A stretch of DNA of 64,000 bases from Ignelater luminosus (lineage: Eukaryota > Arthropoda > Insecta > Coleoptera > Elateridae). Positions within the stretch are counted from its first letter, which is position 1; every line of letters begins with the position of its first letter. The stretch is taken from positions 168,969 to 232,968 of the forward strand of contig VTPC01089971.1 of NCBI GenBank assembly GCA_011009095.1, written 5' to 3'. A model generated the notes under the pieces. It searched no databases. It was not told the DNA's origin and saw only the letters and a program-made list of their open reading frames with translations. Positions 21,496-35,973 of this stretch are shown here, in pieces. The translations under genes were made by a program, and so were the position numbers.

Positions 21496-24400
21496 ATGTA
21501 GGTTTTTCAAATTCATGGTTTGTTCATATCTTCTTTCATGTAGTACATGTTGATAATAAAGTATTTCCTTGATAATCAATGCTTGAACCTCCATGATTGG
21601 TCGAGAATTGTAAATAGGGGTTCTAACTGGCTGTGGAAGTCAGTAAAATTAGAAAGGAATAATATTCTGTAGAAATTTTACCAACCTGGATTTGGTGCAA
21701 TATAATAATGCTGTGTAAGATTGGAAATCTTCAATTCATGACCGACAAACAAAACTGTGACAAGAATGGTACAGTGAAACTAATCAATACTTAAAAGGTA
21801 GAATTTAACAACGTAAAGGCAAGATAAATTAATTCCTAACTTTGTGAATATTCCATTCAAGCAGATTATATGGTATTTAAAAGTTTAATTTATTAAAATA
21901 CATTGCATAGATACCATAAGGAACGTAAGTGGAGCATATTTTGCAAATTACTCTTAGAACAACTAGTAAATTATAAAGTATTACCTCAAAGTTGTAGTTT
22001 CTTTCAATTGTAATCGGTTCGAAGCTCTTATCATATTCAACAGCTATAAAAGTGTTGAAAATCATGCTCACTTTAAAACCATAATCTTGAAAACTTTTCA
22101 CAGACTTAATAAGTGATTTGTGAACCTCCAGTCAGAAATAAATTTAAAGTCTATTCAATCAACAAAAAACAACTATAAATTCAACTAATATTATCAACAA
22201 TACATCATTGGCTTTAAAAAATTTGTTTACAAGCGATTTGAAACTCAGGAAAACTAAAATTCTATTCATAAAATATTTTACGTAGGATTTAAAAACTTTA
22301 TTTTGTAATTTTAAATAATAGATATCCAATTGAAAGCCTATTAACAAACATTCGATGTCATAAAAAAATAGGGGCTAACATCAACCTTGTTTTTAAATAA
22401 AAATCTGCTTTTTTCCTGCCTGCCTCTGGGGTTTTTGGACCATGTCCAACAACTCCTCTCGAATCGATAAAACGAGGTACAACCGCGTGTAATAATATTC
22501 CCTTATACTATATATCTCTCTCCAATAACTTCTGCTAAGTCTTTTTGTCTCCCTAAAGTCCTAACCTCAACAAATTGGGGACGTATACGATGCGTTAAAC
22601 TATGAAACGTGTGTGTAATTTTAGTGGCAATTACAATGGCGGATAAAGAGAAAGCTTCTAGTGCTGTGTGTGATTTATGCATCTCTCTTCCCTGAAACGG
22701 CTTTTGTTCAATTCCATCCAGTTAGCCGCCATTTAATCTACCATAAAACGGAAATTTCTAGCATTCAAATCACATAATAAATCAACGTGCACGGCTTAAA
22801 TATTTTATTAGTAAGAGGGAGCGATGTTTTGAGGTTTTTCATGCTTAAATACCACTACTACTTTGTGATTACGCGTGTATGGTTTAATAGACATAATTTA
22901 GGAAGTTTCCATCTTCATTTTAATGTTCAGCCTAGAGTTATAAAGTTTAAAGCGTTCTTTAATGTCTAGGGAATTATTTTATTAGTAGGAATTTCGTTTT
23001 ATTCCCAAATTACTTTTAGTGAAAAATAGTGAGCGCTTCGAGAGCTCCCTAAGATATTTCAGTCATCTTTTAAAGAAATCATTCCAATTACATTATTAAT
23101 GTAAGAGTATTTTTATAATTTAATTTAGGAGAGACATATTAGATATATTATTTTGAATAATAAATATTTTAATTTCTATAAGTAAAGGAGATAGAAATAA
23201 ATGATTGGAATCACAACTACACATGTTAGTAGAAAACAAGTAATTAGTTTTGCCAGAAACTAGAAAGCTTTAGATCGATGGCTTGTGACACGGTAGGTAT
23301 ATTATGGAAAAAGACGCAAGTTACATTGAAACTGTAAAGAATAGACCAACATTAAATACCGAAACTAACCAATTGTTTTCGGTGTGTATGGTTCTTACAC
23401 TTAAAAAGTGTAGTATCGGTTATAAAAAAAAACTGAGAAAACCGTAATATGGATAAACAATTCTGAATTTATGTATAGTCACAATCATATTATAAACGCG
23501 AAGTAGATTTTGCGGAAATTTGGTCTTACGAATTAATACCTATTCTATCACTTCTGTTTCGACGAAAACTTTTATAAATATAGCCACAGAATACTTTATA
23601 GATGGTAAGGTTTTTCTCCAAAAAATCAACAATAAAAATTCTGAAAGTTGTGGATCCGACAAAAATTCTGCTGTACCAGATTTCCAACTAAGAACAACTT
23701 AACATTTACAACAATGTTTATTAAGTTTGGTGATTACTACATATGCAGATTATAATATCAGATCTACTCTAAATACTTAAAATTTGTGCAAGTATAGCTA
23801 ATAAGCTCAATAATCAAGCAGGCGTTGATCAAAATGATTCATTTGTTAATTTAAATGAACAACCAAACAATGAAATATACTTCCCTTACCGGAACGACTA
23901 CTATTCCAATTAACATTTTGTTAACAGCTCGAGTTCAAATGATTTAGTAAGATATGGAACCTGTAAAACATCCCTAGAAAAGATTTAACCGAATGATGGT
24001 TTTGAAAAACCAAGACGTCGCTATGGAAATCTTAATAGTTCCTAAATGTTATTGAAACAATGCCTTAGTAAGTTGTAACCGATTCTATAAATTTCCAATA
24101 ATAAAGTTGTTGCCAAAACAACAAATAGCGACAAATTTCGTTTGTTTGAAAGTAAGCTTTGAATTTGAATAACCTCATATACAGTGTTTTTTAATATTCA
24201 ACCTACCAATGACAACATTTTTATATCTACTGCTGAAAATCTACGCAACAAGCAACACTGTAATCGTGATAGTATGTGTATTATGCTTAGTGTAAATGAA
24301 CACATCTTTTCTATTTTTGTCATAACTCTAGAGCATAAGAGACTGTTGCTTTAATAATTCAAGCTATATCTGACAAACTTGAATGCAGTGATACATTATG

Positions 24401-27400
24401 CAAAAGTGCCTTTTTTTTAGAAATTCGCTTCATTGTAGTACAAAATTCCGCATTTTGGTATTTTGGTTACTGAGAATAATAAAAAGTTTAATCAAGCTTC
24501 GTAAAACTGGCTTTATAAAATAATATTTGAAGAATTATTTCCTCTATTATTTTTAAAATTTTAAGCCTGTATGGGTAAGACCATAAGAATTTATAACTGT
24601 TTTTGCAGGGCCAGCTTCACAGGTAAAGCGAGCTCACAGCTGCCCAACGGGCACATTTTCAGGGCAGCCAAAATTTAAAATCAACCAAAATTTCAATCCT
24701 AGGCGGCTATGACTTATACTTAATAAAATCGTTTTTCTTGTAACTGCAAAACGTCATAAAAATGAAACAAATGTTTTGTTAATATGTGAGTCTAAGAAAA
24801 CTCGAACACGAAACCAACAAGGTTGTAAAGTTTCTAATAAAAATTACATTTAGTATAATTATAAATACAAGGTTCAAGGAGTTCTCTTACACATAGCGCT
24901 AATATGACTTCTTTAAAGTTTGCTATTATCTTTGCTACACAAGAAGGCCGGTGGCTTCTTGCGCGCTTATCAGCGCACCAAAGCAGCTGGAATCAGTATT
25001 TGGTTCAGTTATCTGTGAGGGTCAGCAGACCTGCAGAAACTTGAAGGTCCTGAGAATTTTACAAAGATCGGAAGCTTGAAAGAACCTGAATGCCTACAAA
25101 AATCTGCATGTTTGCAGAATCATGAACCCTTTATGAACAAAGGTCCGTCAAAAATCCAGAACTCCGCAGAACCACAGATAACCATGACAGCTCAGAAACA
25201 CGAAAAAGCTACGAAGTGTACAAGAACCCCACAAAGATGTGATTCTGAGAAAAAAACCAGGACATTTAGAGAAACATATGATACGCAAAAAGGGCTTTAA
25301 AGGATATAGAAATAAATGATTGGAAAATATCTAAAGAGGTAATTCCTTGACTCATTATTAATTCTTTGTTACAGTTTTGCATTACAGCTTCAATACTATG
25401 ATGTCACATTTGAATAGGTTTATTCTAAGGAATACCTAGAAATTAACAAAAACGTGATTTTTTAAATCTATATTCCCAAGCAAAAAGGAAGAAGAAATCT
25501 CAAACAAAGAATTGTGCTGTATACTCAGGTGGTTAGCTAAAATCGGGAATAGTGTAAAGAGTGTAGGTCAGTTGGGCAGATTCTTCTGTAATAATCAGCA
25601 CTCAAATATTTTTCAATTTATAACATTTTAAAAATCATTCAAATTGATACTTACCTATTGTATCAGACATCGCGTCACTGCGAATTTGATGACACAATAA
25701 GTCAGTACTTCGGCCTGAAATTTCATGAGAAACCGACTTCAATAGTGTTGTCTTTCTTCTTTAATTAGCAGAATTAGCAATATTCTAATGTTCTGATGTA
25801 TTAAGTCCGGCTGTGCTGCCACTGAAATGTCAGATCGTAACATAGACTCTTCCTCCTGTAAGAGAGTTTTCTCAAACTTCTATTGAGTCACAAGAACCCA
25901 AAAAAGTCGGTGTTGGAAACACTGTTTAATTTCTTGCTGCTGTTAAATCAGAATCAATTTCATTGACCAGAGAAATCAACACTGCTAATTTCATAATCTA
26001 AGTCTGTTTGTTCTGTGACATCTTACTGTCGGTATTTTCTATTACAGCTTTGTAAACGGCAAAACTATAACTGGCGAATTCAGTGATATTGAAACTAAGG
26101 TAAAATTAGTTTACATCTACAAACAATGCAAAGTTATTTAATTCAAATTAGAGTCAGTTTTACATTATATAGTTGTCGTGAATTTAAAAGTTCGTTTTGT
26201 TTATTTTTAATTATTAATATAAAGATCTCAGCTTATTTCATTAGTTTATAAATTGAAGCCTTTGTAGTTTCTAGTTTCGTTTCTTTGTTTCAGACGACTG
26301 TTTATTGACAATTCTTTCTATTTTCCAGCAGGAGATTGTTTTTAATACTTAAAACTGTGTTCTCTTGCCAAAGTCATACTATTTCAAGCAGCATGTCGAG
26401 AGCCTGACATCTGTAAATGTGGAACCACAATTCTGATTGCTCTTATCGTTTTACATTGCAATTTGTTGTACAATACATACTTTTTTCTATGTGTTTCACA
26501 TTTCATATTCATTTGCAAAAATTAACTCCAAAATCCAATTGTACCCTTGCGAAATACGATATTTGTTCTAATTCAAATTGTACAAAAAGCATGATAGAGG
26601 CGCAAGAGCCTCTAGACTAGAGTATCAAAGCGTCAACCTTTCAAGTTAATAACATAACTAGAACGTAGAAATTTACTTAATCTTTCACGGCGTTGTTATT
26701 TCAACGTGCTTAAAGAAATCCTTACTGTAACAGTTTTCGAAGTTGACATATAGAGTGTAACAAAATACAGAGCTTCTGTTGCTTAGTAAATAAATTGAAA
26801 ACTGTAATTAGTTGCTCGTCAGGTCCCCGTCACTGATGAAAGAGTCTAGTTTGGAAGTTTGTAAGGAATAGACGCCTCTAATAGTAATAAATTACAAGAA
26901 ATTCTACATTAATACTGTATGTTAATGTTTGAAACATGGAAAACAAAAACGATTTCCATGTTAAACGTTGAGTTTAGATTTCGTAGAATTTAATTTTACT
27001 GTGACAATGTTATATTCGAAGAAAATGACTTAATAAATTAAAAATCTTTTAAAGTTACATTTGAATCACACTTAATTTTATGTACAGTGTTTCTATCTTT
27101 GAGAATAATTAATCTTTTATCAACTGCCGTTAATTGAATTTGAGTAAATCGAGTACTCAACAGAACAAGACTTGCAAGTGTCGCCAATTTCAGATTTAAA
27201 TTACACATTGTAGCAATGAATAATAGATGCAATCGCCTTTGCAAAATTAAAACTCTTCATCCTTCAAGTATAGCTATTAAAAACAAACCAATACTCAAAT
27301 CGGTTATATGAAATTATTGTGTTGCCAACAGCCAACATAGATTTCAGAAAAATTGTAAATTCTGTTGAGTTGCCAAAGTTACACCGAGTTAGATGATCTG

Positions 27401-30400
27401 ATAATTCAAAAAAAATTTAACAAAATAATGAAAAATATCTTCAAACAGAAGACTTCTCTAAAACTAATAAAACAAGTAAACGTTATGTATTAGTAGAGCT
27501 AAAACTTCTTCCTAATTTCTTAACCCTCGGTCAAGAGAAATTATGGCAAAACGAAACATTTAATCAAAATGTGTCAATTTATAAATTACTAGTTTACGCT
27601 AAAGTTATGTTGTGTAAAAATAAGTTTTATTTTTAAAAATATTATTGGAAATTAATTGCATGTTAATATTTGAGGTTAGTTGATTGGAAATGAACCAAAT
27701 AAACATCTCACACAATTCCAAGCTCTCAAACAAATAGTAATTTACAGTAATAATAGAGCAAAACTGGTATTCTCAACATTCATTATCATTAATAATTTCA
27801 ATATCCTACCTGTTCGCTGTTGGCCATGCAAACTGCAAAAATTTTATTACATTTCACCATTACCACATATGCAGGATATCCAAGTTCAAGACCATTTCAA
27901 TTTTAGTATAGGTTCTTATTTTGGTTCAAGTCAACACAAACCAATCAATTAATGTTCGAGTTCACTTATTTCTTAATTTCGAAGTAATGCAAACTTTATT
28001 TATTATTTTTGATATTTACCACCTAATTTAACACACTTTCTTTGTTGATTTTAGTTAACACATGACATGAATTCCAATATTATATTTTTAACTTGCATAA
28101 CCTAATCTACCGCTCGGAAATCAAATACTAGCTAACTAGGTTACAACAAAAAGACGTTAGCTATATAAAATATGCTCGCAGAAATCAAAACGATTTTAAA
28201 ATATAGCGTGGTCATAAAGTTCTGAATAAGTTTATTTCTTAAAAAAATATTTCTCTTTCGAAAAAACATTTTCGTACCTTTAATCTTGTGTAAGACTATC
28301 AATAAAATGACGTCAACCATTCCTTACAGATACCGATTCAGAACAATGTTTTATACAGCCTCGCCCTACAATCTGTCTCGATCCTTCTTTTCCTAATAGA
28401 TGTCAATACCAAGTTAAATAAAATAGTTAAACTGTGAATTTTCCAAAGGCGTGCAAAATAATAGCCTAAGTTTTACATAATGATTCGTTCTGACGAACCG
28501 TTTACGTTAGAAAGATAACTTAAATTAAAACAACCTTCGGATTTTATTGTCTATCGACCAATCTCTTGATATCTGTGGTGTTTAGAACTGTTAACCATTA
28601 ACACTTTTTTTATGATAGATTTTTTTATAAACCACAATCCTGTGTATTTTTCGACAAAATAGAAAGAGGCTGTGAGAAACACCTCGGTGTGTTGCATTCA
28701 ACAGATCCATTCATAGCTAAATTTGAGGGAAGCAAGTGGCAGGTAATAATGATGGTACTAGTTACTATTAACAAAATTATGTAAGCGACTGTAGGTTGAT
28801 TCAGACAGAAAGGAAAGTTGTTAAAGATCAGCTTCTCGAAGAGTAATAAATAATTGCAGATCTATCTAGCAGTAATGTGTCTTTCCAAATTGTGCCCGAT
28901 TTGCCAAAAGTTGTATTCTTCTGTTTCTGCAGTACATAGCCTTTCTCTGACCAAGACGTGGTAAATACCCACATTTCTTACAAAGTGGTCTTTCTTATAC
29001 GAAATACATTAATTTAATCGAAAAAAATTGATCTCGATAGACATCAAATCTGCTTTGATTTTGTTTGGTAGTTCTGACCTCGCTGCGTACAAATTCACAA
29101 ACAATATAACATTGTACAAATGAACCAATGAACCACCCACTGATTGAATTATCAACATATAGGGGCCTCAAGGGTATTTATGACTTAATTGTACCCAAAA
29201 AACACAGTCTAGGTTTTTTCCTCTGCAAAAACTAAAAATTACTTATTATTATTATTATTGGAACTACTTGGAACTTCAAATACATTAATTAATATATCAA
29301 AGACGCGAAAAGATTGTACAAACTTTTGATTCTAAAGGTTAATAGGTTTGCAAGAAGAAATTGGTGACATCTCAATACAAACTGGATAATTTTTTGAAGT
29401 TGTAGATTTTCTTGCAGGACCGACTTCCCCCATTTTTCTCGTTCAGTCTGTCAAAATGGTACGTGTATTGTTGTAATGACATCTTCTCCACAGCTTCCAC
29501 ACACTGGTTCTTGTATAATTACCGACAGAGAAGAGGTGCTTGTTCAGCTGACAGTTTTAAGCAAGTTATCTGCTGCTTTCTTTGAAAGATCCTGTGACTA
29601 GATTTGGGATTGTCTCGATCCTGATGTTTTCTTTCTACCTTTGGATGCTACTGCAATGTTTTAATCTCATGCTTTTTTAGGTCACGTCGCTTTTTTTTGC
29701 CTTTCTTCTTTTACTGTGTTGTCCTTCTCAAGTTTGTTAAGTTGGCAAACGCAATTCACTACAAGAGTCCAAATTAGTAAAAATTCTCCTATCGTTGTAG
29801 TTCTTCTATAGGTATAGTATATTTATGCTTTATGTACAGTGTAGAGTAATTTATACTATGTATGTAGCTCATTGAAAATGTGTGTTTTCTCATCTGCTGA
29901 GTTAAACGTAAACCGGTATGCTCTGTTTGATGCTCACGACTTAATTACTAGAACAATAAAGAGCAGGTTGGGCAGTGTCTCCTAGGCTTCCGTGAGCGTT
30001 GTCGATGCCACCTCAATAATTTCCAGAAAGGCTAGTTGTTGCACCTTGAATAGAGATATTGCGTGTGCTGCGTACAATCTAAAGGAAGTGCTCGGGTAGA
30101 CAATGAACAACCACAAAGAATTAGGTTTTGCTGGGTGATCAATACCAATATTGACCGTATATTATATTTTATTGGGAAAAGTATATGGCAGGTTTCTAAA
30201 TCACCGTTTATACAAGACATTGCAAAAATTTATTAAATATTAAAGTTTAAATTCTTGTCATTTACAAACAGCTTAAACTAGCAGAAAACTTTTTATTAAC
30301 ACCAAGAAAATCAAACTGAGTCTCATGATTTAGGCGCATAAACAAAACAACTTTACTAAATTAATTATGCTCTTAATATTGTTAAATTAACGCATTTTAC

Positions 30401-31499
30401 TTTACAACAAAAAGTCTGATAGGTATCTCCTAATACCTAAAACTCGTTTTGCCCAAGATTGAAATTTGCATGTCCAGAGAAAAAACTGTTTGTTTTGAGC
30501 TGTACATAGTACAGGAATCATGTAGACTGGTCCCTCTTCCTGTTCAAGGTTTCTTTATTCCTTTCAACACGTACTAAAGTAAATATATCGCTAATGAAGA
30601 TGAAGTTAAATGGTGATGGAAACTTAATTTCGATGCATCATAAAAGATATCAACATCTGTGGCGAAATAACTTAGCTGAACTGACAGCCGTGACCAGTAG
30701 GACCGGTATGAACCTCCAGGCTCCTCTCTCAGAGTCTCCTTGTCGGAGTAAGACCAAATACTTTATAACCAGAAATGTCTTAGACAGAGCCAACTAATGA
30801 GAAAAGTAACTTATCCACCTAAGAGATTTAACTATTCTTCATCCAAGGATAACAAATTTTATCCCAAAGATGTAAAATCATCCTCGATTAACGTAAAATA
30901 ACCAAGTTGCAGGAATTTCAAAAACAAACTTGCATTCCACTAGTCACTACACCAGTTGAAACCAACTTTTCTAAGATGCTGCCACCGGGGGGAAGTAGAC
31001 TTAATTCCTCCAAAATACTTTTGCTCCGACAAATCTTTTTGGTGCACGGTAAAAATGTGTTTCAAGCGCTAGAAAAAAGGAATTAGCAATTTTTATCATC
31101 CTTTGCAGCCAAAAATACTTAAAATGGTGATTAGATACAAATATCTGAAGTCAAAATCTAAAACTTTTTTATTTTCTCATAAAATCTAACAACATTCAAA
31201 ACCGATGTAAAACACTTATTAGGAACATTGGATCGTAGTCTAAGTCGGATGAAACATTCCTCTGACTATATACTACGCATAGGGATCTTGCTACCGGAAA
31301 ACTCTTGTAAATCCCCTAAAATTAAATTTAATAATATAAAGCAAAATTTCGATAGAATCTTGTTCTCGTAGATAGCCAGACCTATGACCTTTCGACAATA
31401 TCGGCGAACAGAAAAAATTGTTAAGTTAATTCTCACATTGAAAATTTTTTTAGAAATAAAATAGATGACCCAGAAAAAACAAGACTGCATCCCTAATCT
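21496..31499. other. Ten kb of AT-rich DNA with no recognised gene
   Basis: Open frames at 22159-22347 (minus), 25076-25300, 26417-26620, 27038-27244 (minus) and 27680-27952 show no family motif, signal peptide or convincing splice context, and I do not call them. The block 25020-25300 is less AT-rich and rich in CAGAA/CTGAA-like words, so its 75-codon frame (Lys/Gln/Thr-rich) may be a decayed repeat. A (TTA)n microsatellite lies at 29243-29259. Confidence 0.5.
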
Positions 31500-32130
31500 G
31501 TCGTCAGTGAAGTTTTCTCACTTTTCTTGGTACTAGTACTGGTTCTTTATTTTTAACGTGCCTATCGGCGTGTTCTGCTCATTTGTATATTTTTCGTATT
31601 TCTCTTTGTAATTTTTGTTTTCTTTAGATTATCTTTAATTATGCTTTTGTTCTATTAATAAACCTTGCCAGCATTATTTCTGTCTTCTGTTTCAGTCTTT
31701 TGATCATTATTGTCTTTGCAACAGTTCTACATATTTTAGTGCTTTACTTGTACTTCTGACCCTTTCACCAGCGTCTGAAGAGTTTTCTCTTTCAGTTTGT
31801 TGTTCTCTCGTTTCTATTTCTTCCTTTTACGTGCTACTATCATTCCAAGTAGTTTTTATTTGTTCGTTATTTTTTGAATTAATTCTTTCTTTAACTTTAC
31901 TATGTTGCATAATTTTGTGTAAATCTACTTCTTAGCCCTTTTTAGAAGCTTTTTGTTATACTTATCTTCATCATCTTGATATTTCTTTCAAGCTTTTTGC
32001 CAGGTCCTCCTCTATATTATTTTTGCCATTTTCTGATCATTTCTGACGTCTTTTTGTTTTCTCATTTCATATTTTTTGTAATTTTGTGAGCTGATTATCT
32101 CGGTACAAATATATAGTTTTGCTTTTCATG
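31500..32130 (-). pseudogene. Possible non-LTR retrotransposon relic (RTE-like linker region)
   Basis: The plus strand is pyrimidine-rich; the minus strand is A- and AAG-rich with many short frames full of Lys, Glu and Arg, such as ALKYVELLQRQ and RLKQKTE. This composition and order resemble the Lys-rich linker between the endonuclease and reverse transcriptase of the RTE-like element at 58850-60840. No catalytic motif is visible, so the call rests on composition and weak similarity. Confidence 0.3.
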
Positions 32131-34549
32131 CAGATACACCCAGGTGCCATCTGCCTTGTATTTTATGATTTATCAATTCAAGTTTTATTTAATCTAACTT
32201 TCCATATCTTCCTGTTTTTCGTCAAACCATTAAAATTATTGGGATAAAACAAAGCGTCATCTAATCGAGGACATACCTACATTTCAAACGACAATATCAT
32301 ATTTTATCAATGACCAAACTCGTTTAATTTCCTGTAAAATAAGTAAAGTACGGAAACAACTGCAATATGGAATTTTCCAATATCAGCCTTATGTAATTAT
32401 CCCGAGCAAAATTAAAATATTCTTTTTATGCTTTGTTCTTTTGTTTTCTGTCTTTATATCTTTGCCTACTGTACGTACTTTTAACTTATCTAACATTATA
32501 ATTCTTAAAGTTTCTAGCTTAAAAATTTTAACTTCAAAACATTACGTTAAATTAACTCTACAACTAGGTCAAAAGTGTCGTCTAAAATTTTTTGGGTAAA
32601 TTTTAGCAACAAAATTAAGTTTCAACTTATGTTTATTCATTTCATACGTTCTAGCTATTTAGTAAAAGCTTTACCTTAATTTTCATTCGTAGGATCACAG
32701 GCTTTCAAACCTACAGTCTTTAGCAAAGTTAGATGTTACACTATATTCACATAGTACTACCTAATTTGCAAATGATTAAAATGAATCAGTCAACCGAAAT
32801 TACGTTCACAAGGACCGCATCAAAATAACACCCAGAAAGGTCTTTTGATAAAAGAGGTGTAATTTTACTAGTAAAAAAGGGTTTTAAAGTTCAGTCACAT
32901 AATTCAACACGTAGATGTATATTGAAATATGCAGAACAAAAGCGAAATTGTAGGAAATTCGGATGGTTAAACATTTTTCACAAAAGAGTAACTCCGTGAG
33001 TGCGATAATACTAGAAATGTCGTTTAAAACGTGAAATATAATAATATGAACATTGTATTAACCAGAGAAAGACGTCAAATGAACTTAATAATAAAGTCCA
33101 CACAGGTATGCGGTTTTTGGGTCTTTGTGTCTCATATTCGCAAAAGTTTTCCCCCGTTTATATCATAGTCGCAGGTGAATGTAATTAGACTGGATAACCC
33201 GACATATTATGGGGTTACTCTAAGGGAAACTCAGACAAAATTACGCTTGAAGCGTAAGACACCGGGTGCTTTTGCACCCCTTTAAATTTAATATTTTGAT
33301 TACTGATTAGCGAACAAATTAGAACACAATTCCGTTTGCAAATCTTAAACCTTGCACGGTATTAATCAAGATGTTCCTCTAAAACCCAAGGCTTACTAGT
33401 TTCAAGCTTAATAAGTCGATCCTTTTTACATTAATCAGGATTAAGTTCTCTAGCAATCAATTTGGAACGACAAAAGGAGAAAAAGGTAGAAAAGCCGCTA
33501 ACAATAAAAACATAAAACATCCCGACCATATAAAATATAAATAAAGATAAGGGTTGCTATAGCATGAGCGTTGTAATAAAGACCTTTTGCAGTAAAATAG
33601 CGAAATGCTAGAATCAAGATTCGATCACGGACGTCTTACATTCTTCACCATTTAGAAATCTCGTTGCTGGTGACCCATTTATAACACATTCTAAGAGAAC
33701 TTGGGGCATTTTCCATTACCTATTCGGACAGGGAAAAACCGGATCGTAACCGGAATGCATTTCACTGTGCATTCCCCTAACGGTTTGAAAAGAGACATTC
33801 AAAGTATTCAAGGGAAATTGTTCTCTACTGGATATTCTTTACCGATTGAGGATTTTTTATCACTTTCTTTTATCCGAAAAACGTTACCAGGAAAAAGAAA
33901 GAATTTAAAAGTATATGAAGTTATGTTGTTGTAATAAAATAAAGGGAACAAAAACTAAATATTTCTATTGTTGGATTTTATTACGGTAAAAGTTATAAAA
34001 CTTCTTAATAAGTTGTTTTCCGTTGTCGAGGTTAACAAATAAAAAAAGGCAGAGAAATCAAAAACATAATAGGAGAAAACACGACTCAATTTCTGACGAG
34101 ATTATTTATTATAAAATACTTGATGTACCGTGTTATGTCTGTCAGGAGAAAATTTCTTTTACTGTTTTTGAAATATTGACAGTATTATTTTAATATTGAA
34201 GCTAATAGGATTTCTAGAATTACAAAATCTTTTAGTTTACAAAACTTAAAAAACTCACTGCAACTTGAATTTCTAGACATTTTGATCTGTGTTTGGTTAG
34301 ATTTGAGTTTTTGATGTTGACATTCTGCTATAATATATTATGTACCGAATAATGTAACTGTTATTTTTGATAAAGATTGGAAAATCGAGACCCACAAGGA
34401 CAATATTTTCTAGACATTCAAGACAGCAAAAATAACGTACACTGTCCACAGTATACCTGCGGCTGTAACAAATAAATAGTACCTAGAAATGATCGAATAA
34501 TATAGAATGTTTAGAAAAATCCTCTAGTAGACCATGATCATGTTATTTT
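32131..34549. other. AT-rich intergenic DNA with adjacent hairpins
   Basis: Two perfect short hairpins lie side by side: TTACGCTTGAAGCGTAA (33241-33257) and GGGTGCTTTTGCACCC (33264-33279). The open frame at 33701-33934 lacks an ATG at its 5' end and shows no recognisable family. Nothing else is supported. Confidence 0.55.
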
Positions 34550-35310
34550 TAAAGTAAAAAGTAGAGAAATGTCAACCTCCTACATACGTCCCAAGATGCA
34601 AGTGGAGCATATTTAAAGTTATTTAGTTCCACTATAGTGTAGCCTGTAAGATCATTCACTATGTCACCTTGCCCTTCATTTATTTTTTAAATTAAATTAA
34701 AACCTATATTTTTATTTAAAACACATTCAAATTTCAGTTTCATAGCTAACCCCTTCGGCTCTTTAACAATTTTAGGTAAAATGCCTATCTCATTTATGAG
34801 GTTAATACATTCTTCAATTAATATTCTTTATGTTTCTAATTTACTCATTGTTTTCGCTAAACTATTAAACTTTGCTAAAATAAATAGCAACTCCTCCCGT
34901 GTTCTTTTAGCATTAACTGCGTCTTTTTCTTTTGCTAAATTTACAAAATGCTTTTTCTTTGTAGCTGAAATTATGTTATTTACTTTGGGATGTATTTCCC
35001 GCACTTTTTCCGCGAGGCGATGCAATCCATGCGCGAGGTAAGTCAGGTGGATCATCTTCTCGTATAAAACTTGAAACCCTATTCCAGCCTGCAATATATA
35101 AAGAGCTGCATCAGAAACAAAAAGTAGCGCTTTATTGTACTGAATTCCTTCTGGCTATAAAAGAGTTATAGAGCAATTTAATAATCGAGCAACAGCCAAA
35201 TAATTTGTGCTCTCAGAAATGCCCATGGCTAAAAAATAAGATTTGATATTTGCTTCCGAATTTAAAATACCAATTACAACAACGTATCTAAAAATTTTTG
35301 ATAAAACGAT
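34550..35310 (-). pseudogene. hAT-type (DUF659-like) transposase fragment
   Basis: Reading leftwards from about 35300: YFLAMGISESTNYLAVARLL, PEGIQYNKALLFVSDAALYI, LYEKMIHLTYLAHGLHRLAE and KVREIHPKVNNIISATKK. This is the FVSDAA...LAHGLHR..E.VR block of a DUF659/hAT-like transposase family common in arthropods. The next conserved portion (family motif TRWGTWL) is missing by deletion. The 3' end is recovered as LNNFKYAPLASWDV, which corresponds to the family ending NFKYAPLTSCDVERSFS (hAT dimerisation region) with the Cys replaced by Trp. A stop follows the frame at about 34828, and further stops and frame changes show decay. No terminal repeats were identified. Confidence 0.75.
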
Positions 35311-35883
35311 AAATTGTAGCAAAAAATTATTAAAAATAAGTTAAATTAAAGATGCACAAATTTTAATTGAACGAGATATTTTTGTTGTATTTTTTGACTT
35401 TATGTTAAATTCAAATTAAATAAACAACAAAAATAAAGTTTCTACACACCTCCTTACGATATCCGTAGATTTATCAATAGAATTCCACATGTAGTTGCTA
35501 CCTACATCTCTCCTAATTAATCTGATTGTGCCCTGGTAGAATCCGGGTAGTTAATTTTTTCTCAGAGTTGATTCATTGGGTATCGGCATACTTAGAATTT
35601 CTTTTAAGAAACTTCTAAATACGAAATGATTAGTTTTGCTCAGTGAAATTGTAACGAGTAAAAGCTGAAAAAGAGGCTTAATGCCCGTTACGGATGTTGG
35701 AAGATGTTCAATCCCGTAGCTCAAGTCAAAGACGGGGGTGGTTCAACTTAAACTTACCTTTAAAACAAAGGAAAAAGCTTACACACTCACTAAATCTTTC
35801 AAAATAACTTACAGAAACCTAAGGGCGCCAGCAGCTGGAAATCCAAAACACTATGCCAGCCCACGCAGCTCCTCGCAGGCTGA

Positions 35884-35973
35884 CCCTGTATAAAAGCATC
35901 TTCGAAAATATCACCCTGCATAGATGTACCTTGAATACTAACACCCTGTATATAGGTGCACTTAGATTAACAG
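35884..35973. repeat. 30-bp minisatellite, three copies
   Basis: Three consecutive 30-bp units begin at 35884, 35914 and 35944, each starting CCCTGTATA or CCCTGCATA, followed by variable AT-rich sequence. The CCCTGTATA core equals the terminal bases of several Tc1/mariner-like elements in this window. Confidence 0.8.

Noticed and set aside
24600..24640. Micro-exon between TTTTTGCAG and GTAAAG
   Set aside because: Only 14 bases with no neighbouring exon; splice-like words are common in AT-rich DNA.
25076..25300. 74-codon Lys/Gln/Thr-rich frame as a gene
   Set aside because: No domain, signal peptide, or splice evidence; short repeated words suggest a decayed repeat.
33264..33279. Histone mRNA 3' stem-loop
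   Set aside because: The geometry fits but the sequence differs from the conserved histone element and no histone frame lies upstream.
33701..33934. 77-codon frame
   Set aside because: The first codon is TTG, and there is no recognisable motif or splice context.
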